A stretch of 64,000 nt of DNA from Stutzerimonas stutzeri KOS6 (GTDB lineage Bacteria; Pseudomonadota; Gammaproteobacteria; Pseudomonadales; Pseudomonadaceae): the NCBI RefSeq assembly GCF_000307775.2, contig NZ_KK020677.1:130664-194663 (forward strand). The letters run 5' to 3'. Positions 54,283 through 64,000 of this stretch are shown piece by piece (the first letter of the stretch is position 1; every line of letters starts with the position of its first letter). Position numbers and translations under genes: made by a program. The notes beneath the pieces were generated by a model. The model was not told the DNA's origin and made no database searches. It worked only from the letters and a program-made list of their open reading frames with translations.

Positions 54283-55401
54283 ATGCGGGACAAGGTGAGC
54301 GGCGCGCGGCGCTGGGTAGTGAAGATTGGCAGTGCGCTGTTGACTGCTGATGGGCGCGGGCTCGACCAGGATGCCATGGCCGTCTGGGTCGACCAGATGG
54401 TGGCGTTGCGTGCGGCAGGTGTGGAGCTCGTGCTGGTCTCTTCGGGCGCCGTCGCCGCGGGCATGAGTCGTCTTGGCTGGGTTTCTCGTCCCAGGGCGGT
54501 CCATGAACTGCAGGCTGCGGCTGCGGTAGGGCAGATGGGGCTGATCCGTGCCTGGGAGTCGAGTTTTGCGCGCTGCGATCAGCAGACGGCGCAGATCCTG
54601 GTCACTCACGACGATCTGTCCGATCGCAAGCGCTACCTCAACGCGCGTAGCACGCTGCGTACGCTCATCGATCTCGGTGTCGTTCCGGTCATCAATGAGA
54701 ACGACACCGTTGTCACCGACGAGATCCGCTTCGGTGACAACGATACCCTTGCCGCGCTGGTCGCCAATCTGGTCGAGGCTGATCTGCTGGTCATCCTGAC
54801 CGATAGGGATGGCATGTTCGATGCCGATCCTCGTCTCAATCCCGATGCACAGCTCATCAGTGAGGCTCGGGCCGATGATCCGTCACTGGATGCGGTGGCG
54901 GGCGGTACTGGTGGGGCGTTGGGTCGCGGCGGCATGCAGACCAAGTTGCGTGCGGCTCGTCTGGCGGCGCGCTCTGGTGCGCATACGGTGATCGTGGGTG
55001 GGCGGATCGAGCAGGTGCTGGCGCGGCTCAAGGCGGGTGAGCGTCTGGGTACGTTGCTGGCTCCCGAGTGCAGTCGGCATGCGGCGCGCAAGCAATGGCT
55101 CGCCGGGCACCTGCAGACGCGTGGCACGCTGACCCTGGATGATGGCGCGGTGCACGCGCTGCGCCAGGGTAATCGCAGCCTGCTGCCGGTCGGGGTGAAG
55201 GCGGTGCAGGGGGCGTTTCGTCGTGGCGAGATGGTGGTCTGTGTCGGGCCGCAGGGTGCCGAGGTTGCCCGTGGCCTGGTCAACTACAGTGCGGCCGAGG
55301 CGCAGCGGATTCTGGGGCGGCCGTCCGACGAGATCGAGAAGCTGCTTGGCTATGTTGACGAGCCGGAGCTGATCCATCGCGACAACATGATTCTGGTCTG
55401 A
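54283..55401 (+). CDS. proB: Glutamate 5-kinase ProB
   Basis: 372 residues: amino-acid-kinase domain ([32 protein letters not shown], GTGGMxTK-like [15 protein letters not shown]) followed by a C-terminal PUA domain (~278-372). First step of proline synthesis, subject to proline feedback. The start is the ATG at 54283. 105 bp after obgE, 7 bp before creA. Confidence 0.95.
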   Translation: MRDKVSGARRWVVKIGSALLTADGRGLDQDAMAVWVDQMVALRAAGVELVLVSSGAVAAGMSRLGWVSRPRAVHELQAAAAVGQMGLIRAWESSFARCDQQTAQILVTHDDLSDRKRYLNARSTLRTLIDLGVVPVINENDTVVTDEIRFGDNDTLAALVANLVEADLLVILTDRDGMFDADPRLNPDAQLISEARADDPSLDAVAGGTGGALGRGGMQTKLRAARLAARSGAHTVIVGGRIEQVLARLKAGERLGTLLAPECSRHAARKQWLAGHLQTRGTLTLDDGAVHALRQGNRSLLPVGVKAVQGAFRRGEMVVCVGPQGAEVARGLVNYSAAEAQRILGRPSDEIEKLLGYVDEPELIHRDNMILV

Positions 55402-55408
55402 GGTGATG

Positions 55409-55873
55409 ATGCGTCTGGTAGCGATGGCTTTGATGCTGGGATTGGCTCAGCCGGCATTGGCCGAGCAGGTCGGCGAAGTGGATACCGTGTTCAAGTGGCT
55501 CGGGCCGAACCACAAGATCGTGGTCGAGGCGTTCGATGATCCCTTGGTTGAAGGCGTGACCTGCTATCTGTCGCGCGCCAAGACCGGTGGTATCAAGGGT
55601 GGCCTGGGTCTGGCCGAGGATCGTGCGGAGGCCTCCATTGCCTGTCGCCAGGTCGGGCCCATTCGCATCAATGGCAAGCTCGAGGATGGCGATGTGGTCT
55701 TCAAGGAGCGCACGTCGCTCGTCTTCAAGACCATGCAGGTGGTGCGGTTCTTCGATGAGTCGCGCAATACGCTGGTCTATCTCGTCTACAGTGACCGTGT
55801 CATCGAGGGCAGTCCGCAGAATGCGGTGACGGCGATTCCGATCCTGCCCTGGCCGCAGGCGTTCAGGCCGTAG
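55409..55873 (+). CDS. creA: CreA family exported protein
   Basis: 154 residues with a short signal peptide ([18 protein letters not shown]). The mature part matches Cre[55 protein letters not shown]. Function unknown despite the name. Three adjacent start codons exist (GTG 55403, ATG 55406, ATG 55409); the last is best spaced from the GAGG overlapping the proB stop. Confidence 0.9.
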   Translation: MRLVAMALMLGLAQPALAEQVGEVDTVFKWLGPNHKIVVEAFDDPLVEGVTCYLSRAKTGGIKGGLGLAEDRAEASIACRQVGPIRINGKLEDGDVVFKERTSLVFKTMQVVRFFDESRNTLVYLVYSDRVIEGSPQNAVTAIPILPWPQAFRP

Positions 55874-56046
55874 GTTGGGTTGAGGGCGGCGAACCGAGGC
55901 TTCGCTCAATACTCCGCAGGGTGGCAGCAGGATAAAAGCCAGGCTTCAGGCGGGTCTGTGGCCTGCATCGTCGCGAGGGTGCGCCTCCCGCAGGTGCGCT
56001 GTTGCTTTTGGGCTTGTGGCCATGCGTTTGGAGAAACTGCAGGCAT

Positions 56047-56074
56047 AAAAAAACCGGCGCCAGGCCGGTTTTTT
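56047..56074. terminator. Bidirectional terminator between creA and rpsT
   Basis: AAAAAACCGGC...GCCGGTTTTTT-type hairpin (A7 CCGGCGCCAGGCCGG T6), strong in both directions, 14 bp after the rpsT stop. The ~170 bp between creA and this hairpin shows no gene. Confidence 0.9.
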
Positions 56075-56088
56075 CAAGAACACCGCAG

Positions 56089-56367
56089 TTAGGCTGCAGC
56101 AGCTTCGCCGAGGGCCTTGATGTGGCCGTTCAGGCGGCTCTTGTGACGAGCAGCTTTGTTCTTGTGGATGATGCCTTTGTCAGCCATGCGGTCAATGACC
56201 GGTACGGCTGCAGTGTAGGCTGCGCGGGCCTTGTCCAGGTCTTTGGCGTCGATGGCCTTGACCACATTCTTGATGTAGGTACGAACCATGGAGCGCAAGC
56301 TGGCGTTGTGGCTGCGACGCTTCTCAGCCTGAATTGCGCGTTTTTTGGCGGAAGGGCTGTTGGCCAC
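56089..56367 (-). CDS. rpsT: 30S ribosomal protein S20
   Basis: 92 residues: (M)[17 protein letters not shown]... and [13 protein letters not shown], typical of bS20. The start is the GTG at 56367 with GAGGAG seven bases upstream; reading from an earlier codon would add residues foreign to the family. Poor start codons are known for rpsT and fit its translational autocontrol. Divergent from murJ. Confidence 0.95.
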   Translation of the reverse strand: MANSPSAKKRAIQAEKRRSHNASLRSMVRTYIKNVVKAIDAKDLDKARAAYTAAVPVIDRMADKGIIHKNKAARHKSRLNGHIKALGEAAAA

Positions 56368-56589
56368 CGTCGAACTCCTCGAAAACGTGGGGGATTGCAA
56401 AGCAAATAAGGCCGCGAATCATGCCGACGCGAAGGTCGCTTGTCAAGCCTGGTCGAACGGCTTGAGAAGCTGGTCGGACAGAAGGGCTGCGGCTAAACTC
56501 GCCGCCTCTTTTCGTGTCGTAACTGGCCATCGATCCGGCCGGCGCCGAGCGCTCGGTCGATCAATCTCGCTGCAATTCTAGGAAGACAA

Positions 56590-58137
56590 ATGTCCGAAAA
56601 AACCGGCAAGGGCGGATTGTTGCGTTCCAGCGCGGTGGTCAGTGTCATGACCCTGCTGTCACGCATGCTGGGCATGGTACGCGATATGGTCGTCGCCAGC
56701 TACTTCGGTTCTGGTGCCGCGGCTGACGCCTTCTTCATCGCATTCAAGATTCCCAACTTCCTGCGTCGGCTGTTCGCCGAGGGGGCGTTCGCCCAGGCCT
56801 TCGTGCCGGTGTTGTCGGAATATCGCACCAGGCGCTCGCTGGCCGACGTCAAGCAGTTGGTGGATCGCACCGCCGGTATGCTGGGGCTCATTCTTGCGGG
56901 ACTGACTGCGCTGGGTGTGCTGTTCGCGCCCTATGTGGTGATGGTCTTCGCGCCGGGCTTCCATGACGATCCGGCGAAGATGCAACTGGCTGGCGAGCTG
57001 CTGCGCATAACCTTCCCCTATCTGATGCTGATCTCGCTGACCGCCTTCACCTCTGGCGTGCTCAACAGCTATGGGCATTTTGCGGTGCCCGGCTTCACGC
57101 CCGTGTTGCTGAATGTCTGCATGATCGCCTCGGCGTTATTCCTCACGCCGTATTTCGATCAGCCGATCATGGCGCTGGCCTGGGGGGTGTTCATCGCCGG
57201 CTTTGCACAGCTGGCTTTCCAGCTGCCGTACGTCGCCAAGTTGGGCCTGTTGCCCCGGCCGCGAGTCAAGCGGGGTGACGAGGGTGTGCGGCGCATCATG
57301 CTGTTGATGGTGCCGGCGCTGTTCGGCGTATCGGTCAGCCAGATCAACCTGCTGCTCGATACCGTACTGGCGTCCTTTTTGCAGACCGGCAGTGTGTCCT
57401 GGCTGTATTACGCCGACCGCCTGTCCGAGTTGCCGCTGGGCGCCTTCGGCATCGCCATCGGCACGGTGATCCTGCCGAGTCTGTCGCGCCAGCATGCGGG
57501 TGAGGACCCGAAGGCATTTTCCGCGACGCTCGACTGGGCATTGCGCATGGTGCTGCTGGTCGGTGTGCCGGCTGCGCTGGCGCTAGGCATTCTCGCCGAG
57601 CCGATGATCGCCAGCCTGTTCTATTACGGTGCCATGAGCGAGGAGGCGGTGGTGCAGTCGGCCAGGGCGCTGCAGGCCTATTCGCTGGGCGTGCTGGCTT
57701 TCATGCTGATCAAGGTGCTTGCGCCTGGCTTCTTCGCGCGCCAGGACCTGAAGACACCCGTGCGTGTCGCCGTGATCTGCATGGTGGCGAACATGGTGAT
57801 GAACCTGATCCTGATCTGGCCGCTGCAGCATGTGGGGCTCGCCCTGGCGACATCGTTGTCGTCCATGCTCAATGCCGTGCTGCTGTTCTGGGGGCTTTAC
57901 AAGATCGGCGTTTATCGGCCGGCACCTGGCTGGTGGCTGTTCGGCCTGCGCCTGGCGGCGGCCTGCGCGGCGATGGTGGCGGTGGTCTGGTGGCTCAATG
58001 TGCCTGCGCAGGAGTGGTTCGCCTGGGGCTGGCAGCAGCGGGCGCTGCAGCTGGGATTGCTGGTCTGCGCCGGCTTGGCGGCATTTGCCGGCGGACTCCT
58101 GCTGACAGGGTTGCGGCCGCGACATTTGCGGCATTGA
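56590..58137 (+). CDS. murJ: Lipid II flippase MurJ
   Basis: 515 residues, 14 predicted helices, MOP superfamily. Conserved stretches: LLRSSAVVSVMTLLSRMLGMVRD, FFIAFKIPNFLRRLFAEGAFAQAFVP and YYADRLSELPLGAFGIAIGTVILPSLS, including the arginines (Arg24/Arg52-type) of the lipid II site. Essential for peptidoglycan synthesis. Start at 56590 with GGAAGA upstream. Confidence 0.95.
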   Translation: MSEKTGKGGLLRSSAVVSVMTLLSRMLGMVRDMVVASYFGSGAAADAFFIAFKIPNFLRRLFAEGAFAQAFVPVLSEYRTRRSLADVKQLVDRTAGMLGLILAGLTALGVLFAPYVVMVFAPGFHDDPAKMQLAGELLRITFPYLMLISLTAFTSGVLNSYGHFAVPGFTPVLLNVCMIASALFLTPYFDQPIMALAWGVFIAGFAQLAFQLPYVAKLGLLPRPRVKRGDEGVRRIMLLMVPALFGVSVSQINLLLDTVLASFLQTGSVSWLYYADRLSELPLGAFGIAIGTVILPSLSRQHAGEDPKAFSATLDWALRMVLLVGVPAALALGILAEPMIASLFYYGAMSEEAVVQSARALQAYSLGVLAFMLIKVLAPGFFARQDLKTPVRVAVICMVANMVMNLILIWPLQHVGLALATSLSSMLNAVLLFWGLYKIGVYRPAPGWWLFGLRLAAACAAMVAVVWWLNVPAQEWFAWGWQQRALQLGLLVCAGLAAFAGGLLLTGLRPRHLRH

Positions 58138-58187
58138 TCGATGCTGTCGGGCCGATGCAAACCTGTCCGGGATGCTCGGCACATGCG

Positions 58188-58193
58188 TATAAT
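58188..58193 (+). promoter_or_regulatory. Probable -10 element before ribF
   Basis: TATAAT within GCGTATAATCGG, 28 bp before the ribF ATG. The -35 region is poor. It could serve the ribF-ileS-lspA-fkpB-ispH run. Confidence 0.4.
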
Positions 58194-58221
58194 CGGCCAC
58201 TTTTCAAGCAAGAAGTGCGGT

Positions 58222-59172
58222 ATGCAGCTGGTTCGAGGCCTTCACAACCTGCGCCCCCGACATCGGGGCTGCGTCGCCACCATCGGCAATTTCGACGGCG
58301 TGCACCGGGGGCATCAGGCCATCCTGGCGCGTTTGCGCGAGCGTGCGGCCGAGCTGGGTTTGCCCAGTTGCGTGGTGATCTTCGAGCCGCAACCGCGTGA
58401 ATTCTTTTCGCCGGACAAGGCGCCTGCGCGTCTGACCCGGTTGCGTGAAAAGCTGCAGTTGTTGAGCGAGCAGGGCGTCGATCTGGTGCTGTGCCTGGCA
58501 TTCAACCGCCGGCTGCGTGAGCTGAGCGCCGCGGAGTTCGTCCACGCCACGTTGGTGGAGGGGCTTGGGGTGCAGCATCTGGAGGTCGGCGACGATTTCC
58601 GTTTCGGCTGTGACCGTGCCGGGGATTTCGATTTCCTGCTCAAGGCCGGCGCTGCCGAAGGCTTCACCGTCGAGGCGGCCACGACCATCGAGGTGGATGG
58701 CGAGCGGGTCAGCAGCACACGATTGCGCCAGGTATTGGCCGAAGGCGATCTGGTGCTGGCCGAAGCCCTGCTTGGCCGGCCGTTCGGCATCACCGGCCGG
58801 GTCATGCATGGGCAGAAGCTGGGGCGCCAGCTGGGTGCTCCAACGGCCAATGTGCAACTCAAGCGCCGCAACACGCCGCTCAGTGGCGTCTTCGTCGTCA
58901 CGCTCAAGCTGGAAGGCATAGCGCTGGCGGGCGTGGCCAACATCGGCATGCGGCCCACGGTCGAGAGCGACGGCAGGCCCCATCTGGAAGTGCACCTGCT
59001 CGATTACCAGGGTGACCTGTACGGGCGTCTGGTACAGGTCACCTTCCATCGCAAGCTGCGCGACGAGCAGCGCTTCGCCTCGCTGGAGGCGCTCAAGACG
59101 GCGATCGATGCGGATATCGCCGCTGCCCGCGATTATTGGCGGGCTTCACCCCTTATGACGAGTCAGGACTGA
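58222..59172 (+). CDS. ribF: Bifunctional riboflavin kinase/FAD synthetase RibF
   Basis: 316 residues: N-terminal FAD synthetase (nucleotidyltransferase) domain with [18 protein letters not shown], and a C-terminal riboflavin kinase domain with [13 protein letters not shown] and [11 protein letters not shown]. Makes FMN and FAD. The ATG at 58222 ([10 protein letters not shown]) fits the family; longer readings run into the promoter. One base separates its stop from ileS. Confidence 0.95.
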   Translation: MQLVRGLHNLRPRHRGCVATIGNFDGVHRGHQAILARLRERAAELGLPSCVVIFEPQPREFFSPDKAPARLTRLREKLQLLSEQGVDLVLCLAFNRRLRELSAAEFVHATLVEGLGVQHLEVGDDFRFGCDRAGDFDFLLKAGAAEGFTVEAATTIEVDGERVSSTRLRQVLAEGDLVLAEALLGRPFGITGRVMHGQKLGRQLGAPTANVQLKRRNTPLSGVFVVTLKLEGIALAGVANIGMRPTVESDGRPHLEVHLLDYQGDLYGRLVQVTFHRKLRDEQRFASLEALKTAIDADIAAARDYWRASPLMTSQD

Positions 59173-59173
59173 A

Positions 59174-62005
59174 ATGACCGATTACAAAGCGACCCTCAAT
59201 CTGCCGTCCACGGCATTTCCGATGAAGGCCGGTCTGCCACAGCGCGAGCCGGAGATTCTGCAGCGCTGGAACAGCATTGACCTGTACCGGAAGCTGCGGC
59301 AGATCGGCGAAGGTCGCCCGAAATTCGTCCTGCACGACGGCCCGCCGTACGCCAACGGCAACATTCACATCGGTCATGCGGTGAACAAGGTGATCAAGGA
59401 CATGATCGTCCGCTCACGCACGCTGGCCGGTTTCGACGCGCCCTACGTGCCGGGCTGGGATTGCCATGGCCTGCCGATCGAGCACAAGGTCGAGACCACC
59501 TTCGGCAAGAACCAGCCCGCCGACCTGACCCGCGAGCGCTGCCGCGCCTACGCGGCCGAGCAGATCGAAGGGCAGAAGGCCGACTTCATCCGTCTCGGTG
59601 TGCTCGGCGATTGGGACAATCCGTACAAAACCATGGATTTCGTCAACGAGGCCGGCGAGATCCGTGCTCTGGCGAAGCTGGTCGAGGGCGGCTTCGTCTT
59701 CAAGGGCCTGAAACCGGTGAACTGGTGCTTCGACTGCGGCTCGGCACTGGCCGAAGCGGAGGTCGAATACCAGGACAAGAAGTCCGATGCCATCGACGTC
59801 GCCTTCGAGGTCGAGGACGCCGACAAGCTGGCCGCCGCGTTCGGTCTCGATCGCCTGGCCAAACGCGCCAGCATCGTCATCTGGACCACCACGCCCTGGA
59901 CCATCCCGGCCAACCAGGCGCTGAACGTGCACCCCGAGTTCGTCTATGCGCTGGTCGACACCGGCGAGCGTCTGCTGGTGCTGGCCGAGGAGCTGGTTGA
60001 GTCCTGCCTGCAGCGCTACGGCCTGTCCGGCGAGATCATCGCCCGTTGCGAAGGCAGGGCGCTGGAGTTGATCCGCTTCTGCCATCCGTTCTACGAGCGC
60101 TTCGCTCCCGTGTACCTGGCCGAATACGTCGAAACCGGTGCCGGTACCGGCATCGTCCACTCGGCGCCTGCCTATGGTGAAGACGACTTCCGCTCCTGCA
60201 AGCACTACGGCATGGAGAATGACGACATTCTCGGTCCGGTGCAGAGCAACGGCGTCTATGTCCCGGACCTGCCGTTCTTCGGCGGCCAGTTCATCTGGAA
60301 GGCCAACCCGGCCATCGTCGAGAAGCTCGCCGAGGTCGGCGCGCTGCTCAAGCACGAGTCAATCCAGCACAGCTACATGCACTGCTGGCGACACAAGACG
60401 CCGCTGATCTACCGCGCCACCGCGCAGTGGTTCGTCGGCATGGACAAGGTCGCCCACGATGGCAGCTCGCTGCGCCGTCGCGCGCTGGACGCCATCGAAC
60501 AGACCGAATTCGTTCCAGCCTGGGGCCAGGCGCGCCTGCATGGCATGATCGCCGGGCGTCCGGACTGGTGCATCTCGCGCCAGCGTACCTGGGGCGTGCC
60601 GATCCCGTTCTTCCTGCACAAGGAAAGCGGTGAGCTGCATCCGCGTACCGTCGAGCTGATGGAAGCGGTGGCGCAGCGCGTCGAGCAGGGCGGCATCGAG
60701 GCCTGGTCGAAACTGGACGAGAGCGAGCTGCTGGGCGACGAAGCGGCACAGTACGAAAAGATCAGCGACACCCTGGATGTCTGGTTCGATTCCGGCACTA
60801 CCCATTGGCACGTGATGCGCGGTTCGCACCCGATGGGGCATGATCAGGGCCCGCGCGCAGACCTGTATCTGGAAGGTTCCGACCAGCATCGCGGCTGGTT
60901 CCATTCCTCGCTGCTGACTGGCGCAGCCATCGATGGTCATGCACCGTACAAGGGCCTGCTGACCCACGGTTTCACCGTGGACGAGAACGGCCGCAAGATG
61001 TCCAAGTCCCTCGGCAACGTGATCGCGCCGCAGGAAATCACCGACAGCATGGGCGCCGATATCCTGCGTCTGTGGGTTTCGGCCACCGACTACTCCGGCG
61101 AGATGGCGGTGTCCAAGCAGATCCTGCAGCGCAGCGCCGATGCCTACCGCCGCATCCGCAATACCGCGCGCTTCCTGCTCTCCAACCTCGACGGCTTCGA
61201 TCCGGCACAGCACATGGTGCCGAACGATCAGCTGATCGCGTTGGATCGCTGGGCCATCGACCGTGCGCTGCTGCTGCAGCGCGAGATCGAGGAGGCTTAC
61301 ACCACCTACCGTTTCTGGAACGTCTACCAGAAGGTGCACAACTTCTGCGTTCAGGAGTTGGGCGGCTTCTATCTGGACATCATCAAGGACCGCCAGTACA
61401 CCACTGGTGCGAACAGCCTGCCGCGCCGTTCCTGCCAGACTGCGCTTTATCACATCGCCGAAGCGCTGGTGCGCTGGATCGCGCCGATCCTGGCATTCAC
61501 CGCCGAGGAGATCTGGCAGTACCTGCCGGGCGAGCGCAACGAGTCGGTGATGCTCAACACCTGGTACGCGGGCCTGACCGAGCTGCCACAAAGCGCCGAG
61601 CTGGATCGCGCCTTCTGGGACAAGGTCATGGCGGTCAAGAGCGCGGTGAACAAGGAGCTGGAAAACCAGCGTGCGGCGAAAACCATTGGCGGCAACCTGC
61701 AAGCGGAAGTCACGCTGTATGCAGAAGAAGCGCTGGCTGCGGAGCTGGCCAGGCTGGGCAACGAGCTGCGCTTCGTGCTGATCACTTCGGCCGTCGACAT
61801 CGCACCTCTGGCCCAGGCGCCTGCCGAGGCCGTGGATAGCGAACTGGCCGGGCTCAAGCTGCTGGTCAAGAAAACCGAGCACAGCAAGTGCGGCCGTTGC
61901 TGGCACCATTTGCCGGACGTTGGCAGCCATGCCGAGCACCCGGAAATCTGCGGTCGCTGCGTGGAAAATATCGAAGGCGCCGGTGAGGTCCGTCACTATG
62001 CGTGA
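59174..62005 (+). CDS. ileS: Isoleucyl-tRNA synthetase
   Basis: 943 residues, the normal bacterial length. HIGH motif in [21 protein letters not shown] in [10 protein letters not shown], the CP1 editing domain between ([13 protein letters not shown]), and a C-terminal zinc finger C-x2-C...C-x2-C (CGRCWHHL...CGRCVENI), so the eubacterial mupirocin-sensitive type. One base after ribF. A 67-bp repeat element now separates it from lspA. Confidence 0.97.
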   Translation: MTDYKATLNLPSTAFPMKAGLPQREPEILQRWNSIDLYRKLRQIGEGRPKFVLHDGPPYANGNIHIGHAVNKVIKDMIVRSRTLAGFDAPYVPGWDCHGLPIEHKVETTFGKNQPADLTRERCRAYAAEQIEGQKADFIRLGVLGDWDNPYKTMDFVNEAGEIRALAKLVEGGFVFKGLKPVNWCFDCGSALAEAEVEYQDKKSDAIDVAFEVEDADKLAAAFGLDRLAKRASIVIWTTTPWTIPANQALNVHPEFVYALVDTGERLLVLAEELVESCLQRYGLSGEIIARCEGRALELIRFCHPFYERFAPVYLAEYVETGAGTGIVHSAPAYGEDDFRSCKHYGMENDDILGPVQSNGVYVPDLPFFGGQFIWKANPAIVEKLAEVGALLKHESIQHSYMHCWRHKTPLIYRATAQWFVGMDKVAHDGSSLRRRALDAIEQTEFVPAWGQARLHGMIAGRPDWCISRQRTWGVPIPFFLHKESGELHPRTVELMEAVAQRVEQGGIEAWSKLDESELLGDEAAQYEKISDTLDVWFDSGTTHWHVMRGSHPMGHDQGPRADLYLEGSDQHRGWFHSSLLTGAAIDGHAPYKGLLTHGFTVDENGRKMSKSLGNVIAPQEITDSMGADILRLWVSATDYSGEMAVSKQILQRSADAYRRIRNTARFLLSNLDGFDPAQHMVPNDQLIALDRWAIDRALLLQREIEEAYTTYRFWNVYQKVHNFCVQELGGFYLDIIKDRQYTTGANSLPRRSCQTALYHIAEALVRWIAPILAFTAEEIWQYLPGERNESVMLNTWYAGLTELPQSAELDRAFWDKVMAVKSAVNKELENQRAAKTIGGNLQAEVTLYAEEALAAELARLGNELRFVLITSAVDIAPLAQAPAEAVDSELAGLKLLVKKTEHSKCGRCWHHLPDVGSHAEHPEICGRCVENIEGAGEVRHYA

Positions 62006-62021
62006 CCCTCTGCGTACGATC

Positions 62022-62088
62022 GTAGGGTGGGCTTCAGCCCACCATCACGATGCTGCCTTCAGTCTCGGTGGGCTAAAGCCCACCCTAC
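62022..62088. repeat. Inverted-repeat element, family 2, complete copy
   Basis: Left end GTAGGGTGGGCTTCAGCCCA..., right end ...TGGGCTAAAGCCCACCCTAC: 22-bp terminal inverted repeats with one mismatch, each itself a hairpin. Total 67 bp. It lies between ileS and lspA, genes usually close together, so it is a recent insertion or expansion at this spot. Confidence 0.85.
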
Positions 62089-62116
62089 CGCGCGGTGTTC
62101 CAGCGGAGGCAGCTGC

Positions 62117-62620
62117 ATGAGTGCGCGTTTCGGCAGACTCGCCTGGCTGTGGCTCAGCATGCTGGTAATCGCCTTCGATCAGGTGACCAAGCATTACTTC
62201 GAGGCCAACTTCAGCCTGTATCAGAAGATGGACGTGATTCCGGGCTACTTTGCCTGGACCCTGGCCTACAACACCGGGGCAGCGTTCAGTTTCCTGGCCG
62301 ACCATAGTGGCTGGCAGCGCTGGCTGTTCGCGTTGATCGCGATCGGTGTGAGCATCGTGCTGGTGATCTGGCTCAAGCGTCTGAAGGCCAGTGAAACCTG
62401 GCTGGCGGTGGCGTTGGCGCTGGTTCTCGGTGGCGCGCTGGGCAATCTCTATGACCGCGTGGTCCTGGGTCACGTGGTCGATTTCATTCTGGTGCATTGG
62501 CAGAACCGTTGGTATTTCCCGGCGTTCAACATCGCCGATAGCGCCATCACCGTCGGCGCCGTGATGCTGGCGCTGGACATGTTCAAGAGCAACAAGACCG
62601 GAGAATCCGCACATGACTGA
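62117..62620 (+). CDS. lspA: Lipoprotein signal peptidase LspA
   Basis: 167 residues, four helices. Catalytic aspartates lie in GNLYDRVVLGHVVDFI and FNIADSAI; NTGAAFSFL is the conserved loop. It cleaves prolipoproteins after lipidation. The ATG at 62117 has GGAGG seven bases upstream, immediately after the repeat. It overlaps fkpB by 8 bp. Confidence 0.96.
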   Translation: MSARFGRLAWLWLSMLVIAFDQVTKHYFEANFSLYQKMDVIPGYFAWTLAYNTGAAFSFLADHSGWQRWLFALIAIGVSIVLVIWLKRLKASETWLAVALALVLGGALGNLYDRVVLGHVVDFILVHWQNRWYFPAFNIADSAITVGAVMLALDMFKSNKTGESAHD

Positions 62621-63050
62621 ACAGCGCATTGGGCCGGACAAGGAAGTCACCCTGCATTTCGCGCTCGGCCTGGAGACGGGCGAGCTGGTCGACAGCACGT
62701 TCGACAAGAAGCCAGCCACCTTCACGGTCGGTGACGGCAACCTGCTGCCGGGTTTCGAGCAGCAGCTCTATGGGCTAAAGGCCGGCGACAAGCGTACCCT
62801 GCAGGTCTCGCCGGAGCAGGGCTTCGGCCAGCCGAATCCGCAGAATGTGCAGGTCATGCCGCGTGGCCAGTTCGCCGGGATGAAGCTTTCCGAGGGCCTG
62901 ATGGTGAGCTTTCAGGATGCGGCGCGCACCGAACTGCCGGGTGTGGTGAAGGTGTTCGACGACAACCAGGTCACCGTTGACTTCAACCATCCCCTGGCCG
63001 GCAAGACCCTGACCTTCGAAGTCGAAATCATCGACGTCAAACCGGTGTAA
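62613..63050 (+). CDS. fkpB: FKBP-type peptidyl-prolyl isomerase FkpB/SlpA
   Basis: 145-residue SlyD-like FKBP with an IF (chaperone) insert between FKBP strands: [38 protein letters not shown], insert ~70-125, then [20 protein letters not shown]. No His-rich tail, so FkpB rather than SlyD. Start overlaps the lspA stop. Confidence 0.92.
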   Translation: MTEQRIGPDKEVTLHFALGLETGELVDSTFDKKPATFTVGDGNLLPGFEQQLYGLKAGDKRTLQVSPEQGFGQPNPQNVQVMPRGQFAGMKLSEGLMVSFQDAARTELPGVVKVFDDNQVTVDFNHPLAGKTLTFEVEIIDVKPV

Positions 63051-63174
63051 CCGGATTGCAGGCCAGTCGGGTGCCTTTTGGGTGGCCGCTGGCCGATCCA
63101 GGGCATCAGCGAATGTCCGTGCTGGATCACGTTACACTCTTCCGTCATCAAGCTTTCGCGTGCCGAGACTCACC

Positions 63175-64000
63175 ATGCAAATCAAACTCGCCAACCCTCG
63201 CGGCTTCTGCGCGGGCGTAGATCGCGCCATCGAGATCGTCAATCGGGCTCTGGAAGTCTTCGGGCCGCCAATCTACGTGCGGCATGAAGTGGTGCACAAC
63301 AAGTTCGTCGTGGAAGACCTGCGCGCGCGTGGCGCGGTTTTCGTCGAGGAATTGGACCAGGTGCCAGACAACGTGATCGTCATCTTCAGCGCCCACGGCG
63401 TTTCCCAGGCGGTACGGCAGGAAGCCGAGCAGCGCGGATTGAAGGTCTTCGATGCCACCTGCCCGCTGGTGACCAAGGTGCATCTGGAAGTTGCCAAGTA
63501 CAGCGGTGATGGGCGTGAATGCATCCTGATCGGTCACCAGGGCCATCCGGAAGTGGAAGGCACCATGGGGCAGTACGACCCGCGCAACGGCGGCGCGATT
63601 TACCTGGTGGAAGACGAGGACGATGTGGCCAGGCTGCAGGTGCGCAATCCCGAGGCGCTGGCCTTCGTCACCCAGACCACGCTGTCCATGGATGACACCA
63701 GTCGTGTCATCGACGCGCTGCGCAGCAAATTCCCAAGCATCGGCGGCCCGCGCAAGGATGACATCTGCTACGCCACCCAGAATCGCCAGGATGCGGTGAA
63801 GCAACTGGCCGATGAGTGTGATGTGGTACTGGTGGTTGGCAGTCCCAACAGCTCCAACTCCAACCGTCTGCGTGAGCTGGCCGAGCGCATGAACACCCCG
63901 GCCTACCTCATCGATGGCGCCGAAGACCTCAAGCGCGAATGGTTCGAGAACATCGAGCGTATCGGTATCACCGCAGGTGCATCAGCGCCTGAGGTGCTGG
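63175..64000 (+). CDS. ispH: 4-hydroxy-3-methylbut-2-enyl diphosphate reductase IspH (cut by window end)
   Basis: About 275 codons are visible; the gene runs off the right edge. It is the last enzyme of the MEP isoprenoid pathway, giving IPP and DMAPP. All three cluster cysteines are inside the window: Cys12 (RGFCAGV), ATCPLVTK, and [11 protein letters not shown]. The proton-relay Glu is in [10 protein letters not shown], and [11 protein letters not shown] is present. Start ATG 63175. ~124 bp after fkpB. Confidence 0.96.
   Translation, partial: MQIKLANPRGFCAGVDRAIEIVNRALEVFGPPIYVRHEVVHNKFVVEDLRARGAVFVEELDQVPDNVIVIFSAHGVSQAVRQEAEQRGLKVFDATCPLVTKVHLEVAKYSGDGRECILIGHQGHPEVEGTMGQYDPRNGGAIYLVEDEDDVARLQVRNPEALAFVTQTTLSMDDTSRVIDALRSKFPSIGGPRKDDICYATQNRQDAVKQLADECDVVLVVGSPNSSNSNRLRELAERMNTPAYLIDGAEDLKREWFENIERIGITAGASAPEVL

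Noticed and set aside
58138..58221. FMN riboswitch before ribF
   Set aside because: The gap is only 84 bp, too short, and lacks the conserved FMN-aptamer (RFN) sequences.
60359..61996. 545-codon minus-strand open frame inside ileS
   Set aside because: Shadow of ileS; no motif.

Overview
The window is a stretch of gamma-proteobacterial chromosome, almost certainly from a Pseudomonas sensu lato (my guess is the stutzeri/mendocina side of the genus). The evidence is high GC, short intergenic gaps, Shine-Dalgarno-led genes, and blocks whose order I recognise from P. aeruginosa. These blocks are ispH-fkpB-lspA-ileS-ribF-murJ/rpsT/creA-proB-obgE-rpmA-rplU/ispB ... fklB ... Lon-like protease, and glyA-...-mapZ/radA. 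I see no phage, insertion sequence, CRISPR array, tRNA or rRNA gene. The only 'mobile' material is a set of short inverted-repeat elements that begin GTAGGGTGG and end CCACCCTAC.

Layout. 1-345: two tandem inverted-repeat elements. 346-3333: molybdenum cofactor genes moaA, moaB, moeA. 3389-10469 (minus strand): cytochrome b561, then, in transcription order from the far end, a tightly coupled seven-gene unit: thermostable-hemolysin-type protein, AMP-dependent ligase, haem-oxygenase-like diiron oxidase, short-chain dehydrogenase, exported TPR protein, QseB/PmrA-type response regulator and its histidine kinase. 10664-16673 (plus strand, divergent): colR, colS, methyltransferase, InaA-type kinase, dgkA, LTA-synthase-like phosphotransferase. 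16692-23932: rhodanese remnant, trmA, purine permease, DJ-1/YajL protein, and a three-subunit PaoABC-type molybdenum aldehyde oxidoreductase. 24075-29815: acyltransferase-3, two tandem class-A-beta-lactamase-fold proteins, rlmG, fpr. 30036-35390: gdhA and the siaABCD c-di-GMP switch. 35543-43750: ettA, glyA, a small methyltransferase, mapZ, radA, CopD-like protein, YdcH-like protein, mscL, cytochrome c peroxidase. 44045-64000: Lon-like protease, small conserved genes, iron-sulfur photolyase with its DUF2256 partner, fklB, ispB, and the conserved ribosome/cell-wall/lipoprotein block ending in a truncated ispH.

The most interesting part is 3.4-16.7 kb. The seven-gene minus-strand unit looks like an uncharacterised acid-activating and oxidising pathway that carries its own two-component system. 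A perfect CTTAAG-N5-CTTAAG direct repeat lies just upstream of it, and a near copy lies upstream of the adjacent cytochrome b561 gene, as expected if the encoded QseB/PmrA-type regulator controls both. The divergent ColRS operon carries ColR-like boxes: the same 17-bp string occurs before colR and before the methyltransferase gene. It also ends in dgkA plus an LTA-synthase-like enzyme, which suggests that diacylglycerol released by envelope phosphotransfer is recycled. The two systems share one 194-bp intergenic region.

Elsewhere, local sites connect genes to global regulation: a perfect Anr/FNR box before cytochrome c peroxidase, a Fur-like box before a 75-residue gene, and a pair of NtrC-like sites before gdhA. 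All functions were assigned by reading motifs; no database search was run.
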